From Corynebacterium lactis (GTDB lineage: Bacteria > Actinomycetota > Actinomycetes > Mycobacteriales > Mycobacteriaceae): DNA of 64,000 bases. Where the stretch lies: contig NZ_ULHE01000001.1 in assembly GCF_900519355.1 (NCBI RefSeq), positions 1 through 64,000 on the forward strand, in the 5' to 3' direction. Both the position numbers and the translations under genes were made by a program. The notes beneath the pieces are model-generated. The model saw only the letters and a list, made by a program, of their open reading frames with translations. It had not been told where the DNA came from and ran no database searches. Shown here piece by piece: positions 1 through 9,332 of the stretch (position 1 is its first letter; every line of letters starts with the position of its first letter).

Positions 1-813
1 CGGCAACACCCCCCGGATTATTGAAACTACAGGGCGATTCAGCCATACCCAGCCCAGCGACTATCCCCATTATCGGGGATAGCCTAAAAGTAACGGGCAT
101 GGCCGTGGTCGCTGCAGCCGCGTGGCCTGATGTTCAGAAACGGCACACCCTCAACCCTTTTGGGTGGGGTGCGCCGTTCACTAGTTTTTTGGAATGTTGG
201 GAAATTTCAGCTGTGATTGCTTGCACTTTCGGGGGATAGTCGTGTTGTCGTGTAGGTCACATCACATTGAGTAAGCCTAGTTTATTGGTTATGACGTGCT
301 GAAATAACTTTCAACTGCGAGTGACGGTGTTTTGCCGTATAGAGGCCCCTATGAGGGGGTATTTACATTTTGCAGACAGCTTGGTTACATCGTTATCCCT
401 CTAAAGTATTAAAAATGCCGTTTACCTGCGTAAATATCTAATGTTCTACGCATGGCAGATTTGGCTACATGTGCAATTCTTCAGATTTACAAAAGTTGAT
501 GACATGTCTATCAACTGGGGTTTTCTCAAGTTCCGGTTTAAGGTGACTTTAAGCGATTCACGGCTTGCCGTATTAGGGTGTGTCTGGGTTTTCTGAATCT
601 CATTTGCATGTTGTGGCCTGGTTAGATAGGGGGTCAGAACTCGGGATTTAGGAGAGTTCGACGCTGCTGAAAGAGTCTGGACTGAATCCCCTTTTAGGGA
701 GCTCTCAGCTTGGCCGAGTTCGATAATCAGACAGAAGTCCAGTCCGGCGTGAATCGTGAGACGTAGTAGAGGCACGGGCCCTACTTTGGACTGATGTAAA
801 GGACTCCGTTTCA
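1..813. other. Leader region upstream of the pilus operon, no convincing gene
   Basis: No reading frame here looks like a real protein. Frame 2 is open from the window edge to a TAG at 80-82 (26 unrecognised residues) and could be the tail of a gene cut by the window. The DNA from about 240 to 810 is clearly more AT-rich than the flanking genes. It presumably carries the pilus promoter and a long untranslated leader. A GlxR-like half site (TCACA) lies near 255-270 but the other half is poor. I could not choose a promoter with confidence. Confidence 0.5.
139..190 (+). terminator. Rho-independent terminator
   Basis: An imperfect stem (AACGGC at 139-144 pairing with GCCGTT at 173-178, with inner ACCC/GGGT pairing and a TTTT loop) is followed by a T run at 184-189. 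It would end a transcript entering from the left edge and insulate the pilus operon. Confidence 0.65.
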
Positions 814-2634
814 GTGAACAAGTTTTCACGTACCGCTCGCTCGGTAACTTTCGCCGCAATCGTCGGCCTCTCGATGGGAATTTCCGCTCCGGCTGCTATG
901 GCGCAGGAGAGCAACACCGTCGAAGCTCAGACCGCCAACGTTCCGCTGGCTAGTGCTGCTTCCCTGATCGACGCCAACAAGGAAGCCTCCCTGACCATCC
1001 ATAAGTTCGGTGACCCGGATCAGACCTTCAAGCCGACCGGTGAAGCTGCTGACGCTGAACAGCACAAGAACCCGCTTGATGGCGCTGGCTTCTCGATCTA
1101 CAAGATCCTCAAGACCGCCGATGGCAAGACCGACATCAACATGAACACCAACGCCGGCCTGGCTGCTGCTGCAGGTGTTAAGGCTGCCGACTACGCCAAG
1201 TTCATCGATGCTGAGGGTAACGTAAAGGCTGAGGGCAACGGCATCATCGAGAAGAAGGGCTCTGAGCAGAAGACTCAGAGCGGCGGTATTACCAAGTTCG
1301 ACATTGGTACCGAGCACGCGCCGTACCTGGTCGTTGAGACCACCAGCCCCAAGGTACAGAACCAGGACGGCTCCGAGACCACCTACACCCCGGCTAACCC
1401 GTTCGTCGCGTTCGTCCCGATGACCAAGAACAACGCTGGTGACAACCAGGGCACCGAATGGAACTACGACGTCCACGCAGTTCCGAAGAACTACAAGAAG
1501 ACCCCGCCGAAGAAGTCCGTCGTTGACCAGACCGACGGCAAGCTGTCCAACGCTGGCGATGTCATCAAGTACAACATCGACACCGAGGTCCGCAAGATCG
1601 AGGAAGGTAAGCGCCTGAAGTACTACTTCATCGGCGATACCCTGGACTCCAAGAACTTTGACGTCACCGCTGTCAGTACCACGATCACCGTGAAGGCTGG
1701 CGAGAAGCAGCTGGGCGAGGGGACCCACTATACCCTGTCTCGCGACAAGGGTACCAACGCTTTCCGTGTGAACTTCACCAAGGCTGGACTGCAGGAACTG
1801 AAGTCCGGTACCAAGGTTCAGGTCCACGTTGAGGCTGTGAAGACCAGCAACGAACCGATCGCACCTAACGAAGCAACTGAGTGGGAGCCGGGCAACCCGT
1901 CCTCCGATCAGGACACCGAGGGCGGCGACACCCCGCCGGAGAATCCGGAGCCGGGCGCTGGCCGTAAGTCCAACACTGTTGAGACCCGCTTCGGCGACCT
2001 GAGGTTCAAGAAGGTCGGTGAGGATCGCACCGCGCTCGAGGGTGCAGAGTTCGAGATCTACCAGACCAAGCCGGGCGTTAAGTGTGAGGCAGTCGATGTC
2101 AAGACTCCGGATGCCAACGCGTTCAAGGTTCAGGCATGGGACGGTGCTGACAACAAGGTTGACACTGTCTTCCAGTCTAACAACGACGGCATCGTCAGCG
2201 CCTCCGGCCTGCACGTTAACGACTTCGCTAACAACGCGGTCGTGGGTAGCGACGAGCAGACCGAGTACTGCCTCGTTGAGACCAAGGCCCCGAAGGGTAA
2301 GGAGCTGCTCTCCAAGGCTGTCGGCTTCAAGTTGCTTGCTTCCGAAGAGAAGAAGACGATCGAAGTTCCGGTCGAGGTAACCGAGTGGACCACGGCCCCG
2401 GATGGCGCTGTTACCAGCGTGAAGAAGTCTGAGACGACGACGCAGATTCAGACTCCGGTTTACAAGACCGTTTCCGTCACCGTCGGCGCTAATGAGGGTG
2501 AGGTCGTCAACCTCAACGACACGACCCCGCAGCTGCCTCTGACCGGTGGTGCTGGTGTCGGCATCCTCGCCGCAATTGGTGCAGCCATCGTCGCTGCCGG
2601 TGCTTGGTTCGCACGCCGCGGTTCCAAGAGCTAA
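814..2634 (+). CDS. spaA: SpaA-type major (shaft) pilin, LPLTG-anchored
   Basis: This 606-residue protein is the polymerising shaft subunit of a sortase-assembled pilus. Residues 1-30 form a signal peptide with an AMA/QE cleavage site. A pilin motif, WNYDVHAVPK, lies at 216-225; its Lys225 is the predicted nucleophile that joins subunits. An E-box (YCLVETKAPKG, about 485-495) sits in a C-terminal CNA-B-like domain expected to hold an intramolecular isopeptide bond. The cell-wall signal is LPLTG at 574-578, then a hydrophobic stretch and a positive tail. The start is a GTG preceded by AAAGGA at 798-803. It is the first gene of the cluster, separated from the sortase by about 270 bases containing a hairpin. 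Family assignment is firm; the exact orthologue (SpaA, SpaD or SpaH) is inferred from gene order. Confidence 0.93.
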   Translation: MNKFSRTARSVTFAAIVGLSMGISAPAAMAQESNTVEAQTANVPLASAASLIDANKEASLTIHKFGDPDQTFKPTGEAADAEQHKNPLDGAGFSIYKILKTADGKTDINMNTNAGLAAAAGVKAADYAKFIDAEGNVKAEGNGIIEKKGSEQKTQSGGITKFDIGTEHAPYLVVETTSPKVQNQDGSETTYTPANPFVAFVPMTKNNAGDNQGTEWNYDVHAVPKNYKKTPPKKSVVDQTDGKLSNAGDVIKYNIDTEVRKIEEGKRLKYYFIGDTLDSKNFDVTAVSTTITVKAGEKQLGEGTHYTLSRDKGTNAFRVNFTKAGLQELKSGTKVQVHVEAVKTSNEPIAPNEATEWEPGNPSSDQDTEGGDTPPENPEPGAGRKSNTVETRFGDLRFKKVGEDRTALEGAEFEIYQTKPGVKCEAVDVKTPDANAFKVQAWDGADNKVDTVFQSNNDGIVSASGLHVNDFANNAVVGSDEQTEYCLVETKAPKGKELLSKAVGFKLLASEEKKTIEVPVEVTEWTTAPDGAVTSVKKSETTTQIQTPVYKTVSVTVGANEGEVVNLNDTTPQLPLTGGAGVGILAAIGAAIVAAGAWFARRGSKS

Positions 2635-2713
2635 ATCCGAGAAAGTGCTCGGTGAACCTGCGGCAATCCGGGTGGTTTGCAAACGGTGGCTACCCGGAAG
2701 GCAGCGGGAGGTA

Positions 2714-2742
2714 CAGCAGGGTACGCATTGCGTGCCTTGCTG
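2714..2742 (+). other. Intercistronic hairpin between shaft pilin and sortase
   Basis: An imperfect inverted repeat of about 14 bases per arm with almost no loop lies in the 270-base gap after the pilin stop. It has no T tract, so it is not a normal terminator. It could mark a processing or attenuation point that keeps pilin mRNA above sortase mRNA. That role is inferred. Confidence 0.4.
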
Positions 2743-2905
2743 CACGTGCCCTTGCGCGAGGTAAACGACGTGCAAGAGTAATTGACGTTAAAACTCTCTA
2801 GGCCCAGATGGTGCGAGTCGGCGTAACAGAGCGTCGTTAAGCGTGCGACGTCCGTGTCATCAGCGGTCCAATTCTTCTTCATGTGACATCTTTGGGAGCG
2901 CCCCA

Positions 2906-3949
2906 GTGGAAAACTCTTCCGCCCCGGTTACAGAGCACAACCTGGATCAGCAGCCCGAGCAGGCAAAGAAGAACAGCCTGGTTCTGCCCGCGATCCTGGT
3001 GATCCTCGGCATGCTCGTCATGCTGTACCCCGTCGTGTCCACGGCGTGGAACAACTATGCCCAGCAGAAAGCGTCCAGCGAATACAACAAGCTGGAGACT
3101 TCCGTGCCGCAGGAAGTCAAGGACACTCAGTGGGAACGCGCCCACGCGTACAACGAAAGCCGCAAGACTGGCCCAATTCTGGACCCGTGGCTAAACAGCA
3201 TCAACGACCAGAACCCGCAGTACGCCGAGTACTTGGATCAGCTCAATGCGACCGACGCGATGGCGCGTCTGATCTTCCCGAAGATTAAGGCTGACCTGCC
3301 GGTCTATCACGGCACCTCGGACGACACGCTGCAGAAGGGCCTCGGCCACCTCTACGGCTCCGACCTTCCGGTCGGCGGGGCGGGGACGCACTCGATTATC
3401 ACTGGCCACACCGGTCTTTCCAACGCGACGCTCTTCGACAATCTGGTTAAGGCCAAGAAGGGCGACCCCTTATACGTGCAGGTTTCTGGTCACAAGCTCA
3501 AGTATGTTGTCGACCAGATCAAGGTGGTACTTCCGCACGAGACGGATGAGTTGAAGCCTGTCGAAGGCCAGGACTTCATCACTTTGATTACTTGTACCCC
3601 GTACGGAATCAACACGCACCGCCTGCTGGTGCGAGGGCACCAGGTGGCGATGGATCCGTCGGAAAGCGTGATCTTTGACAAGAATCACGGTGCTGGATGG
3701 CAGTGGTGGATGTATGCGCTGCTGGCGGCGGTGTTTACGGTCGGTGCTGCACTGGCTTGGTGGGTGTGGCGCCAAAAGCAGAAGCAAGATGCCGAGGAGG
3801 AGTCTGCTGCCGGGGTGAGAACATCGGACGAAGTCTCACCCGCGGAAGAAGAGTCGGACTTTGATGACGCGCAGCATTCTCGGGGCCACACAAATACAGA
3901 ATGGCATGACGACAATGAAACTTCGTGGTGGGAGCGCGACAATGACTAA
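2906..3949 (+). CDS. srtA: Class C (pilus-specific) sortase
   Basis: A 347-residue membrane transpeptidase that cleaves LPxTG-type signals and polymerises the shaft pilin. It has an N-terminal membrane helix (about 24-43) and a lid motif DPW at 93-95, typical of class C enzymes. The catalytic His168 lies in ITGHTGL, Cys230 in TLITC and Arg239 in THRLLVRG. A second membrane helix spans about 266-287, followed by an acidic C-terminal tail. I chose GTG 2906 because GGGAG precedes it; an ATG 63 bases upstream adds a Cys/Ser-rich stretch that looks untranslated. The stop overlaps the start of the next pilin gene. The symbol follows the C. diphtheriae spaA cluster (pilus sortase SrtA), based on gene order. 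Confidence 0.93.
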   Translation: MENSSAPVTEHNLDQQPEQAKKNSLVLPAILVILGMLVMLYPVVSTAWNNYAQQKASSEYNKLETSVPQEVKDTQWERAHAYNESRKTGPILDPWLNSINDQNPQYAEYLDQLNATDAMARLIFPKIKADLPVYHGTSDDTLQKGLGHLYGSDLPVGGAGTHSIITGHTGLSNATLFDNLVKAKKGDPLYVQVSGHKLKYVVDQIKVVLPHETDELKPVEGQDFITLITCTPYGINTHRLLVRGHQVAMDPSESVIFDKNHGAGWQWWMYALLAAVFTVGAALAWWVWRQKQKQDAEEESAAGVRTSDEVSPAEEESDFDDAQHSRGHTNTEWHDDNETSWWERDND

Positions 3950-4757
3950 ACGTGCAACGACCCAGCGGCTCCACACGGGAGCTGCAGCGACAATCGCCCT
4001 TGCCTTCGCATGCGGCAGCGCCGGGATAGGTCTGGGGATATCCCCAGCGTTGGCTGAGAATGTCGCGGGCATCGCTGGTGTTCCGGCAATCGAGCAGTCG
4101 GTGGGCACGAGCAATCTGATTATTACGCTCTCCAAGGGAAACCCGGACGAGGACGGCAAGCCGGTGACCGGCTCTGTAGAGGGAGTGACCATTCACCTGC
4201 ACCGTCTCGCCGGAGTGAATCCGAGGAATCCCGCTGACAATGCGCGCGTGGATAACGCCAGTCTGAAAGACATCGAGGCGTGGGAAAAGGACAAGCAGTT
4301 CAGCGCCGTGACGGACGCAAACGGTGTGGTGAGCTTTGAAAACCTGCCTGAGGGCATTTACCTGGTGACCTCGACAGCGCCGGCTGGCGACTACCGGGAG
4401 GTCAACAAGTTCCTCGTCGCCGTGCCTTTCCACACGCTAGGGGAGAGCAACCCCGTCCAAGGCGTGATTGTGGCGAAATCTCATAATCCGGGCAATCCTC
4501 CTTCGACGCCGCCGACTGTGCCGCCAACGACTCCGTGGCATCCGACAACACCTTCGGCACCAGGTCAGCCCACTCCGCCGGAGCCGGGTAATCCGCCACA
4601 GACACCAGGTAGCCCGGGTGGTAAATCCTCTGGGCCACTGGCAATTACCGGTGTGCAAGCAGCGGGTTTGGCTGTTATTGCGGCAGTGCTAATTGGCAGT
4701 GGCTTCGTAATTATTTCGGTTAATAAGAATCGACGCGATAAGAAAGCGAAGGGCTAA
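3942..4757 (+). CDS. spaB: SpaB-type minor (base) pilin with LAITG signal
   Basis: A 271-residue secreted protein. The signal peptide ends at about residue 38 (ALA/EN). One Ig-like pilin domain follows (about 45-175, with an EGIYLVTSTAP strand resembling a CNA-B edge), then a Pro/Thr-rich stalk. The sorting signal LAITG at 233-237 precedes a membrane helix and a basic tail. In C. diphtheriae the base pilin SpaB also has Ala at the second position of its motif (LAFTG), which suits transfer to the wall by the housekeeping sortase. Start ATG 3942 overlaps the sortase stop in ATGACTAA, so the genes are translationally coupled. Base-pilin role is inferred from size, motif and position. Confidence 0.88.
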   Translation: MTKRATTQRLHTGAAATIALAFACGSAGIGLGISPALAENVAGIAGVPAIEQSVGTSNLIITLSKGNPDEDGKPVTGSVEGVTIHLHRLAGVNPRNPADNARVDNASLKDIEAWEKDKQFSAVTDANGVVSFENLPEGIYLVTSTAPAGDYREVNKFLVAVPFHTLGESNPVQGVIVAKSHNPGNPPSTPPTVPPTTPWHPTTPSAPGQPTPPEPGNPPQTPGSPGGKSSGPLAITGVQAAGLAVIAAVLIGSGFVIISVNKNRRDKKAKG

Positions 4758-4852
4758 GTCGTGGAAATAGCTTCGCGTTTTCTTGAGAGTCATTTTGTAA
4801 GTGTTGAAACTCTGTTCGGCGGGAACCGACGGTCAATGTTAGAAAGGCAGCG

Positions 4853-7807
4853 ATGAAGAACGTGCTTGAAGGGCGGGAGATCGGTAGAAAACTGCTGCTC
4901 CTTATGTCTGCCCTTGCTTTAGTGCTAGGTCTCAGCGTGACCGGCGGTGGCATTCCGACTGCTAATGCGCAGACGGGTCAACTCGCGACGTCAGATTATT
5001 CCTTTGGCGACGGAAATTACTCTGTTTCTACAGGTGATAAGGCTCTGACAGTCACCGTTACGGAGTCCGGGTTGGTTGAATCTATCAGTTTCAAAGTTGA
5101 CAAATCTAACGGGATTTTCGCAATCAACCCGTTCAATATTTTGACCATAGGCTCGGACGAGCTAAAAATGGGCGATTTCAGCCGGGATTTTACAGTGTCG
5201 TTGGACTCCGCTTCCAATACGTTGACCTTTACTCCGAATGAACCAAAGCATATTGAAGCAGGGCAGCAAATTGTGGCGCAGGTAATGTTCAACACGAGGG
5301 ACAAAAGAAAAGTTCCCACTAAAGTGTTAGACGGCTCGATAGTCGTGTCCGGTACTCCCGACCAGGCTACTCCGCCGAGCTCGGATGAGCCGACCACTGA
5401 CCCAACTACGCCGCCGAGCTCGGATGAGCCGACCACCTCGCCGAACCCGGGTGAGCCGACTACGCCGCCGAACCCGAGTGACCCGAACGCTCGTCGGCAG
5501 TTCGAAGTCATTGGGCATGATTTCCCGGTAACGGCGAATGACTACGACCCGCAGACGGCAGATACGTTCTATGCGACCGTCGGTAACGTCAGCGAGAACA
5601 CTCGATTCAAATCTGCATCGCTGCGTATCGAGACTGGGCTAAGTTTCCTTACCCCTCAGTCGTACTCACTATTGCTGGATAAGATCGAGCCGGGTGTCGG
5701 TCTGGAAAAGCGCAATGTTGTGACGCGAAACGGCTACATCACCATGGACATTGTCCCAGTTAAGGACGGGCAGCAGGTCGCTAATGCTCAAGTCCCCGCT
5801 GGCGCTATTTTCACATTCAACAATGGTGTGGGAACGAACCCGAAGCTCAAAGTTGTTTTGGACGTCTACGGTGAGGAAATCTCTGCAACTCCGGAGCCGC
5901 CACAGATTATTACTCCACCAGACGGTGCTACATGGGTTCACGGGCGTGTTCCCAACCCGCCGATGCCACAGCGTTGTGGTCTGCGTGTTGCCGTGGTAGC
6001 GGACTTTTCAACGTCTTTGAACTATGCCGATCTCAACGGCTTTGAAGCTTCTCGAAGGGCCGCCAATGCCTTGGTAGATTCGTTGGCCGGAACTCCGGCA
6101 GAAATCGGGCTGTACAACTTCGCAGGAAACGCCCCATCAGTTGCTAATGGAACAACTGTCTACAACAATCCACCGTATATTTCGTTGCAAGATCAAGCTG
6201 GTGTCAATCAGGCGAAAAGTGTAATCAATAACTGGCGCGGTGGTGGCGGCGCTACGAACTGGGAGGCAGGCCTCGCACAGGTTGCGGGACAACACTACGA
6301 CGTTGTCTACTTCATTACCGATGGTATGCCAACATATTCTGACGAAACCGCTCGTCTAAAGGCTAGTGGCGGCATGACCCAAGAGTCAGCACTGAATGCC
6401 GCTATTGACCAGGCAAATCAGCTAAAAGCCGAAGGAACCCGGATTGTTCCGATTATGGTGGACTTGACGTTAGGCGGTACTTCGAACCAGCGGTACACGG
6501 TCACCGAAGATTTAGTATTGAAAAACCTTCGGGACTATCCTTACAACGGTGCCCCGAGCGAACCTGGACTCTATTTCCTGTTCAATAGGAATGCTCCACA
6601 AACCTCAAGGTATTTAGGATATGAAGGCTCTCAGTGGATAGTGAACTTCAAGCAAGCCTATAATGCACGACCTAGAGGTGTAACGGTATACGAAAAGCAA
6701 TCCAATGGACGTCTCGCCGATGTAACCGCAGACCAAGCCAAATGGACCTATGGCCCCCGTGGTGTTCAAACCATGGGTGAGGACATTTCGGGCACTGGGG
6801 ACACCATCCGTGTCAAGCAGTACTCGCAGCTCGCAGATCAAATGAGGGCAATCGCTCAAGATCTTTCTAATCGCTGTGCGGGAGCGGTCATTGTCAAAAA
6901 GCGAATTGTGGATGAGCAAGGTAACGTTATTCAAGATGGTGCCCCCGGCTGGGAATTTAGCCTAATTGCTCGAAGCAATGTCATTGATTCGGGCAATGGG
7001 TTTCTTGTACATTCCTCGTTGAAGTCAACAAAGGATACTCCCACTGCCAAAGGGCAAGCAGAATGGGCTGTTAATAGTGAGACTTCGCAGTCATTGACCC
7101 TCACTGAGACCCAGAAGCAGGGCTACTCCATCTTCAAACGAGGAAACTCGCTGGATTCAGCCGGTGACTTCAATGCAGTCTGTACTCAGACACTGAGCGG
7201 ACGCACTTCGCCCCTTTCAGTCACAAACGAAGGCGAATTTGGTTTCTCCTTCCAGATGGCTGAGTCTCAAAAACGCCTCGCTACCGTTTCCTGCACTGTT
7301 GACAATTATGAGGTACCAACTGCCCCACCCGGCAAGTTGAGGTTTGAAAAGGCCGAGTATGTTGACGGACAAACCAACATCCTCCCAGGTCTTGGTGGCG
7401 CCACGTTTGAAGTTTATGCGGCAACGGGCACAGGACCGGACTACAGCAAGGGAGCTCTGCACACGATTGAGTCTGGCCAGGATTCAATCGAAATTAAGGA
7501 AACAGGTACTTATTATCTCGTCGAGACCAAGTCGCCCAGCGGGCTGAGCCTGCTTCCAGAACCAGTGGGTTTTGAAATTGCGCAAGATCCGCAAACTAAG
7601 GAATACAAAGTGGCGGTTGTCAGTGGTAGTAGCCCACTGATTACAGCTAGTGGCAGTGGGCAAACGATGCTGATCCAGGTAGCCGATGTCAAGACCGGAA
7701 CGCTGCCCAAGACAGGCGGATTCGGAGTTGGCTTGCCAGTACTTGCTGGTCTTGTGTTGGCGGCCTGTGGTATTGCGTGGTCTCGCCGACGCTCGCCAGG
7801 AATGTAG
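4853..7807 (+). CDS. spaC: SpaC-type tip pilin/adhesin with von Willebrand A domain
   Basis: A 984-residue secreted adhesin predicted to cap the pilus. A signal peptide covers about the first 40 residues (ANA/QT). It is followed by a beta-rich region, a Pro/Thr/Ser/Glu-rich linker (about 170-210) built from near-identical repeats, and a vWA domain (about 375-615) with a MIDAS motif DFSTS starting at Asp384 and a downstream FITDG. A CNA-B-like module near the C terminus has the E-box-like YYLVETKSPSG. LPKTG at 951-955, a hydrophobic helix and RRR form the wall anchor. The start has GAAAGG 6-11 bases upstream. It is the last gene of the operon and is followed by a strong terminator. Tip assignment follows SpaC/RrgA-type precedents. 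Confidence 0.9.
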   Translation: MKNVLEGREIGRKLLLLMSALALVLGLSVTGGGIPTANAQTGQLATSDYSFGDGNYSVSTGDKALTVTVTESGLVESISFKVDKSNGIFAINPFNILTIGSDELKMGDFSRDFTVSLDSASNTLTFTPNEPKHIEAGQQIVAQVMFNTRDKRKVPTKVLDGSIVVSGTPDQATPPSSDEPTTDPTTPPSSDEPTTSPNPGEPTTPPNPSDPNARRQFEVIGHDFPVTANDYDPQTADTFYATVGNVSENTRFKSASLRIETGLSFLTPQSYSLLLDKIEPGVGLEKRNVVTRNGYITMDIVPVKDGQQVANAQVPAGAIFTFNNGVGTNPKLKVVLDVYGEEISATPEPPQIITPPDGATWVHGRVPNPPMPQRCGLRVAVVADFSTSLNYADLNGFEASRRAANALVDSLAGTPAEIGLYNFAGNAPSVANGTTVYNNPPYISLQDQAGVNQAKSVINNWRGGGGATNWEAGLAQVAGQHYDVVYFITDGMPTYSDETARLKASGGMTQESALNAAIDQANQLKAEGTRIVPIMVDLTLGGTSNQRYTVTEDLVLKNLRDYPYNGAPSEPGLYFLFNRNAPQTSRYLGYEGSQWIVNFKQAYNARPRGVTVYEKQSNGRLADVTADQAKWTYGPRGVQTMGEDISGTGDTIRVKQYSQLADQMRAIAQDLSNRCAGAVIVKKRIVDEQGNVIQDGAPGWEFSLIARSNVIDSGNGFLVHSSLKSTKDTPTAKGQAEWAVNSETSQSLTLTETQKQGYSIFKRGNSLDSAGDFNAVCTQTLSGRTSPLSVTNEGEFGFSFQMAESQKRLATVSCTVDNYEVPTAPPGKLRFEKAEYVDGQTNILPGLGGATFEVYAATGTGPDYSKGALHTIESGQDSIEIKETGTYYLVETKSPSGLSLLPEPVGFEIAQDPQTKEYKVAVVSGSSPLITASGSGQTMLIQVADVKTGTLPKTGGFGVGLPVLAGLVLAACGIAWSRRRSPGM

Positions 7808-7868
7808 GGGCTCACTGGTTACCCACTGAATAAACGGCGTGTAGCCTGGCTCTAGAAGCATTTTCCTT

Positions 7869-7912
7869 AAAATGGGCTTGTATAAGACGTGAAATCTTAT
7901 ACAAGCCCGTTT
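7869..7912. terminator. Bidirectional terminator after the pilus operon
   Basis: A perfect 14-bp stem (7874-7887 pairing with 7895-7908) with a 7-base loop has AAAA before it and TTTT after it. It can end transcription from either side. Confidence 0.92.
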
Positions 7913-7935
7913 TCTCGTTTAGTCAGAGTCAAAGT

Positions 7936-9202
7936 GGCTCTTCCGAATTGAGAGTGTAGGCAGCGGTGGGCGTGGCTGTGGGTAGAACGGGTTAAGGTCT
8001 TTCGAGGATGGGAGTTCCTACGCTGTCCACAAAAATGGCCTTAACGTGTCCAACGCTACCCGTACCACTTCTGACATGACGACTCTTTGTGCGGTGTGCG
8101 AACTCGGTCTCGCTGTGATCGGGGAAATAATTCACTCGCCAGCAGGCCGTGCTAAAGCATGAAGTCGTCGCTGATGACGCTTGGTGCCGGTGGTGTGGCT
8201 GCCCCCGGCCGCGCCCGGGACGCCGTCATCTGGCACCTCGTCCACGAACCGTGTGGGTGGTGGCGCACCCTGTTGCGCGTCGAGATCCGCCTCCACCAGT
8301 GCACCGGCTGCAGCAGGCGCGTGTGGAGGCAAAGCGCCGACCAAGCTGCCGCACCCCGCGCGCCCGTCCCGCGGCACACTGCGATGGGCGTTGACCGGGA
8401 TCGTGTGCCAGCACTCGACTGAGGCCCGGGTCGCGGAAGCATTCGAGGTGGCATGGGACACCGCGAACACCGCGATCATCGAGGAAAGTCGCCGCATTCT
8501 CTTCGACCAGCCTGGCCGGTTCGACAACGTCACCGTGGTCGACGAGGACGAACACTGCTGGTGCCATGTCCGCGGCGGAGACAATTATGTGACCGTGATC
8601 ATCGACCTCTCCCCAGTGCCTGCCGGCACCGGGTGCGCGCGGTGATGGCCCCGTTCCATGTCGTGTGCCTGGCAGGAGAAGCGGTCGACAAGTGTCGGCA
8701 GCGGGCGCAGCAGCACACGTCCAGGCACTGCAGGCGCCGCGGAGATCCGCTGTTTCAAGTCCGTCGCACCCTGTTGGCTGGAGCAGACTTGCTCACCGCC
8801 CGGCCGGCCGACCGGTTGGAGCAACCGCTCGCAGACGAAGGCTATGTCGAGGTGGAAGCGACCTGGAGTGTGTGTCAAAGACCGGTGCAGGCGTATTGGT
8901 GCAAGGACACCCAGTTGGGCGAGTTCCTGATGCACCGCCTGATCGACCAGGTCAGCAGCGGTGTGTCGGCCGAGTTCGTTGAGGTCACCTGACTGGGGCG
9001 CACCCTGAAACGTCACACTGAAAACGTGCCAAGCTTCTTCGGTCGGCCCGGCAGCAGCAATGGTCTGGCCGAAGCAACCAATAGGAGTATGGAACACTTA
9101 CGCGGCTCCGCGCTCGGGTTCCGCAACCTCACCAACTTAGTCGGCTGGTGCCTACGCGAAGCGGGAAGGTTTAGACGCCGCCTACACACTCAATTGGGAT
9201 GA
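7936..9202 (+). mobile_element. Decayed ISL3-family insertion sequence
   Basis: The left end reads GGCTCTTCCG at 7936-7945, the usual terminal inverted-repeat start of corynebacterial ISL3 elements. Recognisable but broken ISL3 transposase sequence follows to about 9202. I found no matching right-end inverted repeat after 9202, so the right boundary is only the end of the transposase remnant. No target duplication is visible. It lies directly downstream of the pilus operon terminator. Confidence 0.8.
8076..9202 (+). pseudogene. tnp: ISL3-family transposase, multiply frameshifted
   Basis: ISL3 transposase sequence can be followed through several frames. An N-terminal piece starts at ATG 8076. 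A zinc-finger piece (DDAWCRWCGC) starts near 8167. The segment with HEPCGWW and CTGCSRRVWRQ runs from about 8205 to 8375. RWALTGIVCQH through GGDNYVTVIIDLSPVPAGTG runs from about 8375 to 8640. After an internal deletion of roughly 55 residues, PFHVVCLAGEAVDKCRQR to EFVEVT spans 8648-8989. An in-frame TGA at 8990-8992 is followed by LGRTLKR to the C-terminal HLRGSALGFRNLTN. It cannot make active transposase. Family identity is from remembered ISL3 sequence patterns. Confidence 0.85.
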
Positions 9203-9332
9203 GCCTGTTATGACCTTGATTACTTTTTCCTAGCCGAATGTAAACCTTCACTATGCTTGACACATAGCCACAAATTGTTCACTCGGTGTGGGAATTGATA
9301 CCTAAAAGGCTTTGGAAAGGAAGGGATGTCTC

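Noticed and set aside
826-2775. 649-codon open frame antisense to the shaft pilin
   Set aside because: It mirrors the codon bias of spaA on the other strand, has no homology pattern or ribosome site, and conflicts with a certain gene.
5368-5480. Possible CRISPR-like direct repeats
   Set aside because: The repeats are in-frame codons for a Pro/Thr linker, with no spacers and no cas genes; no CRISPR array was seen anywhere in the window.
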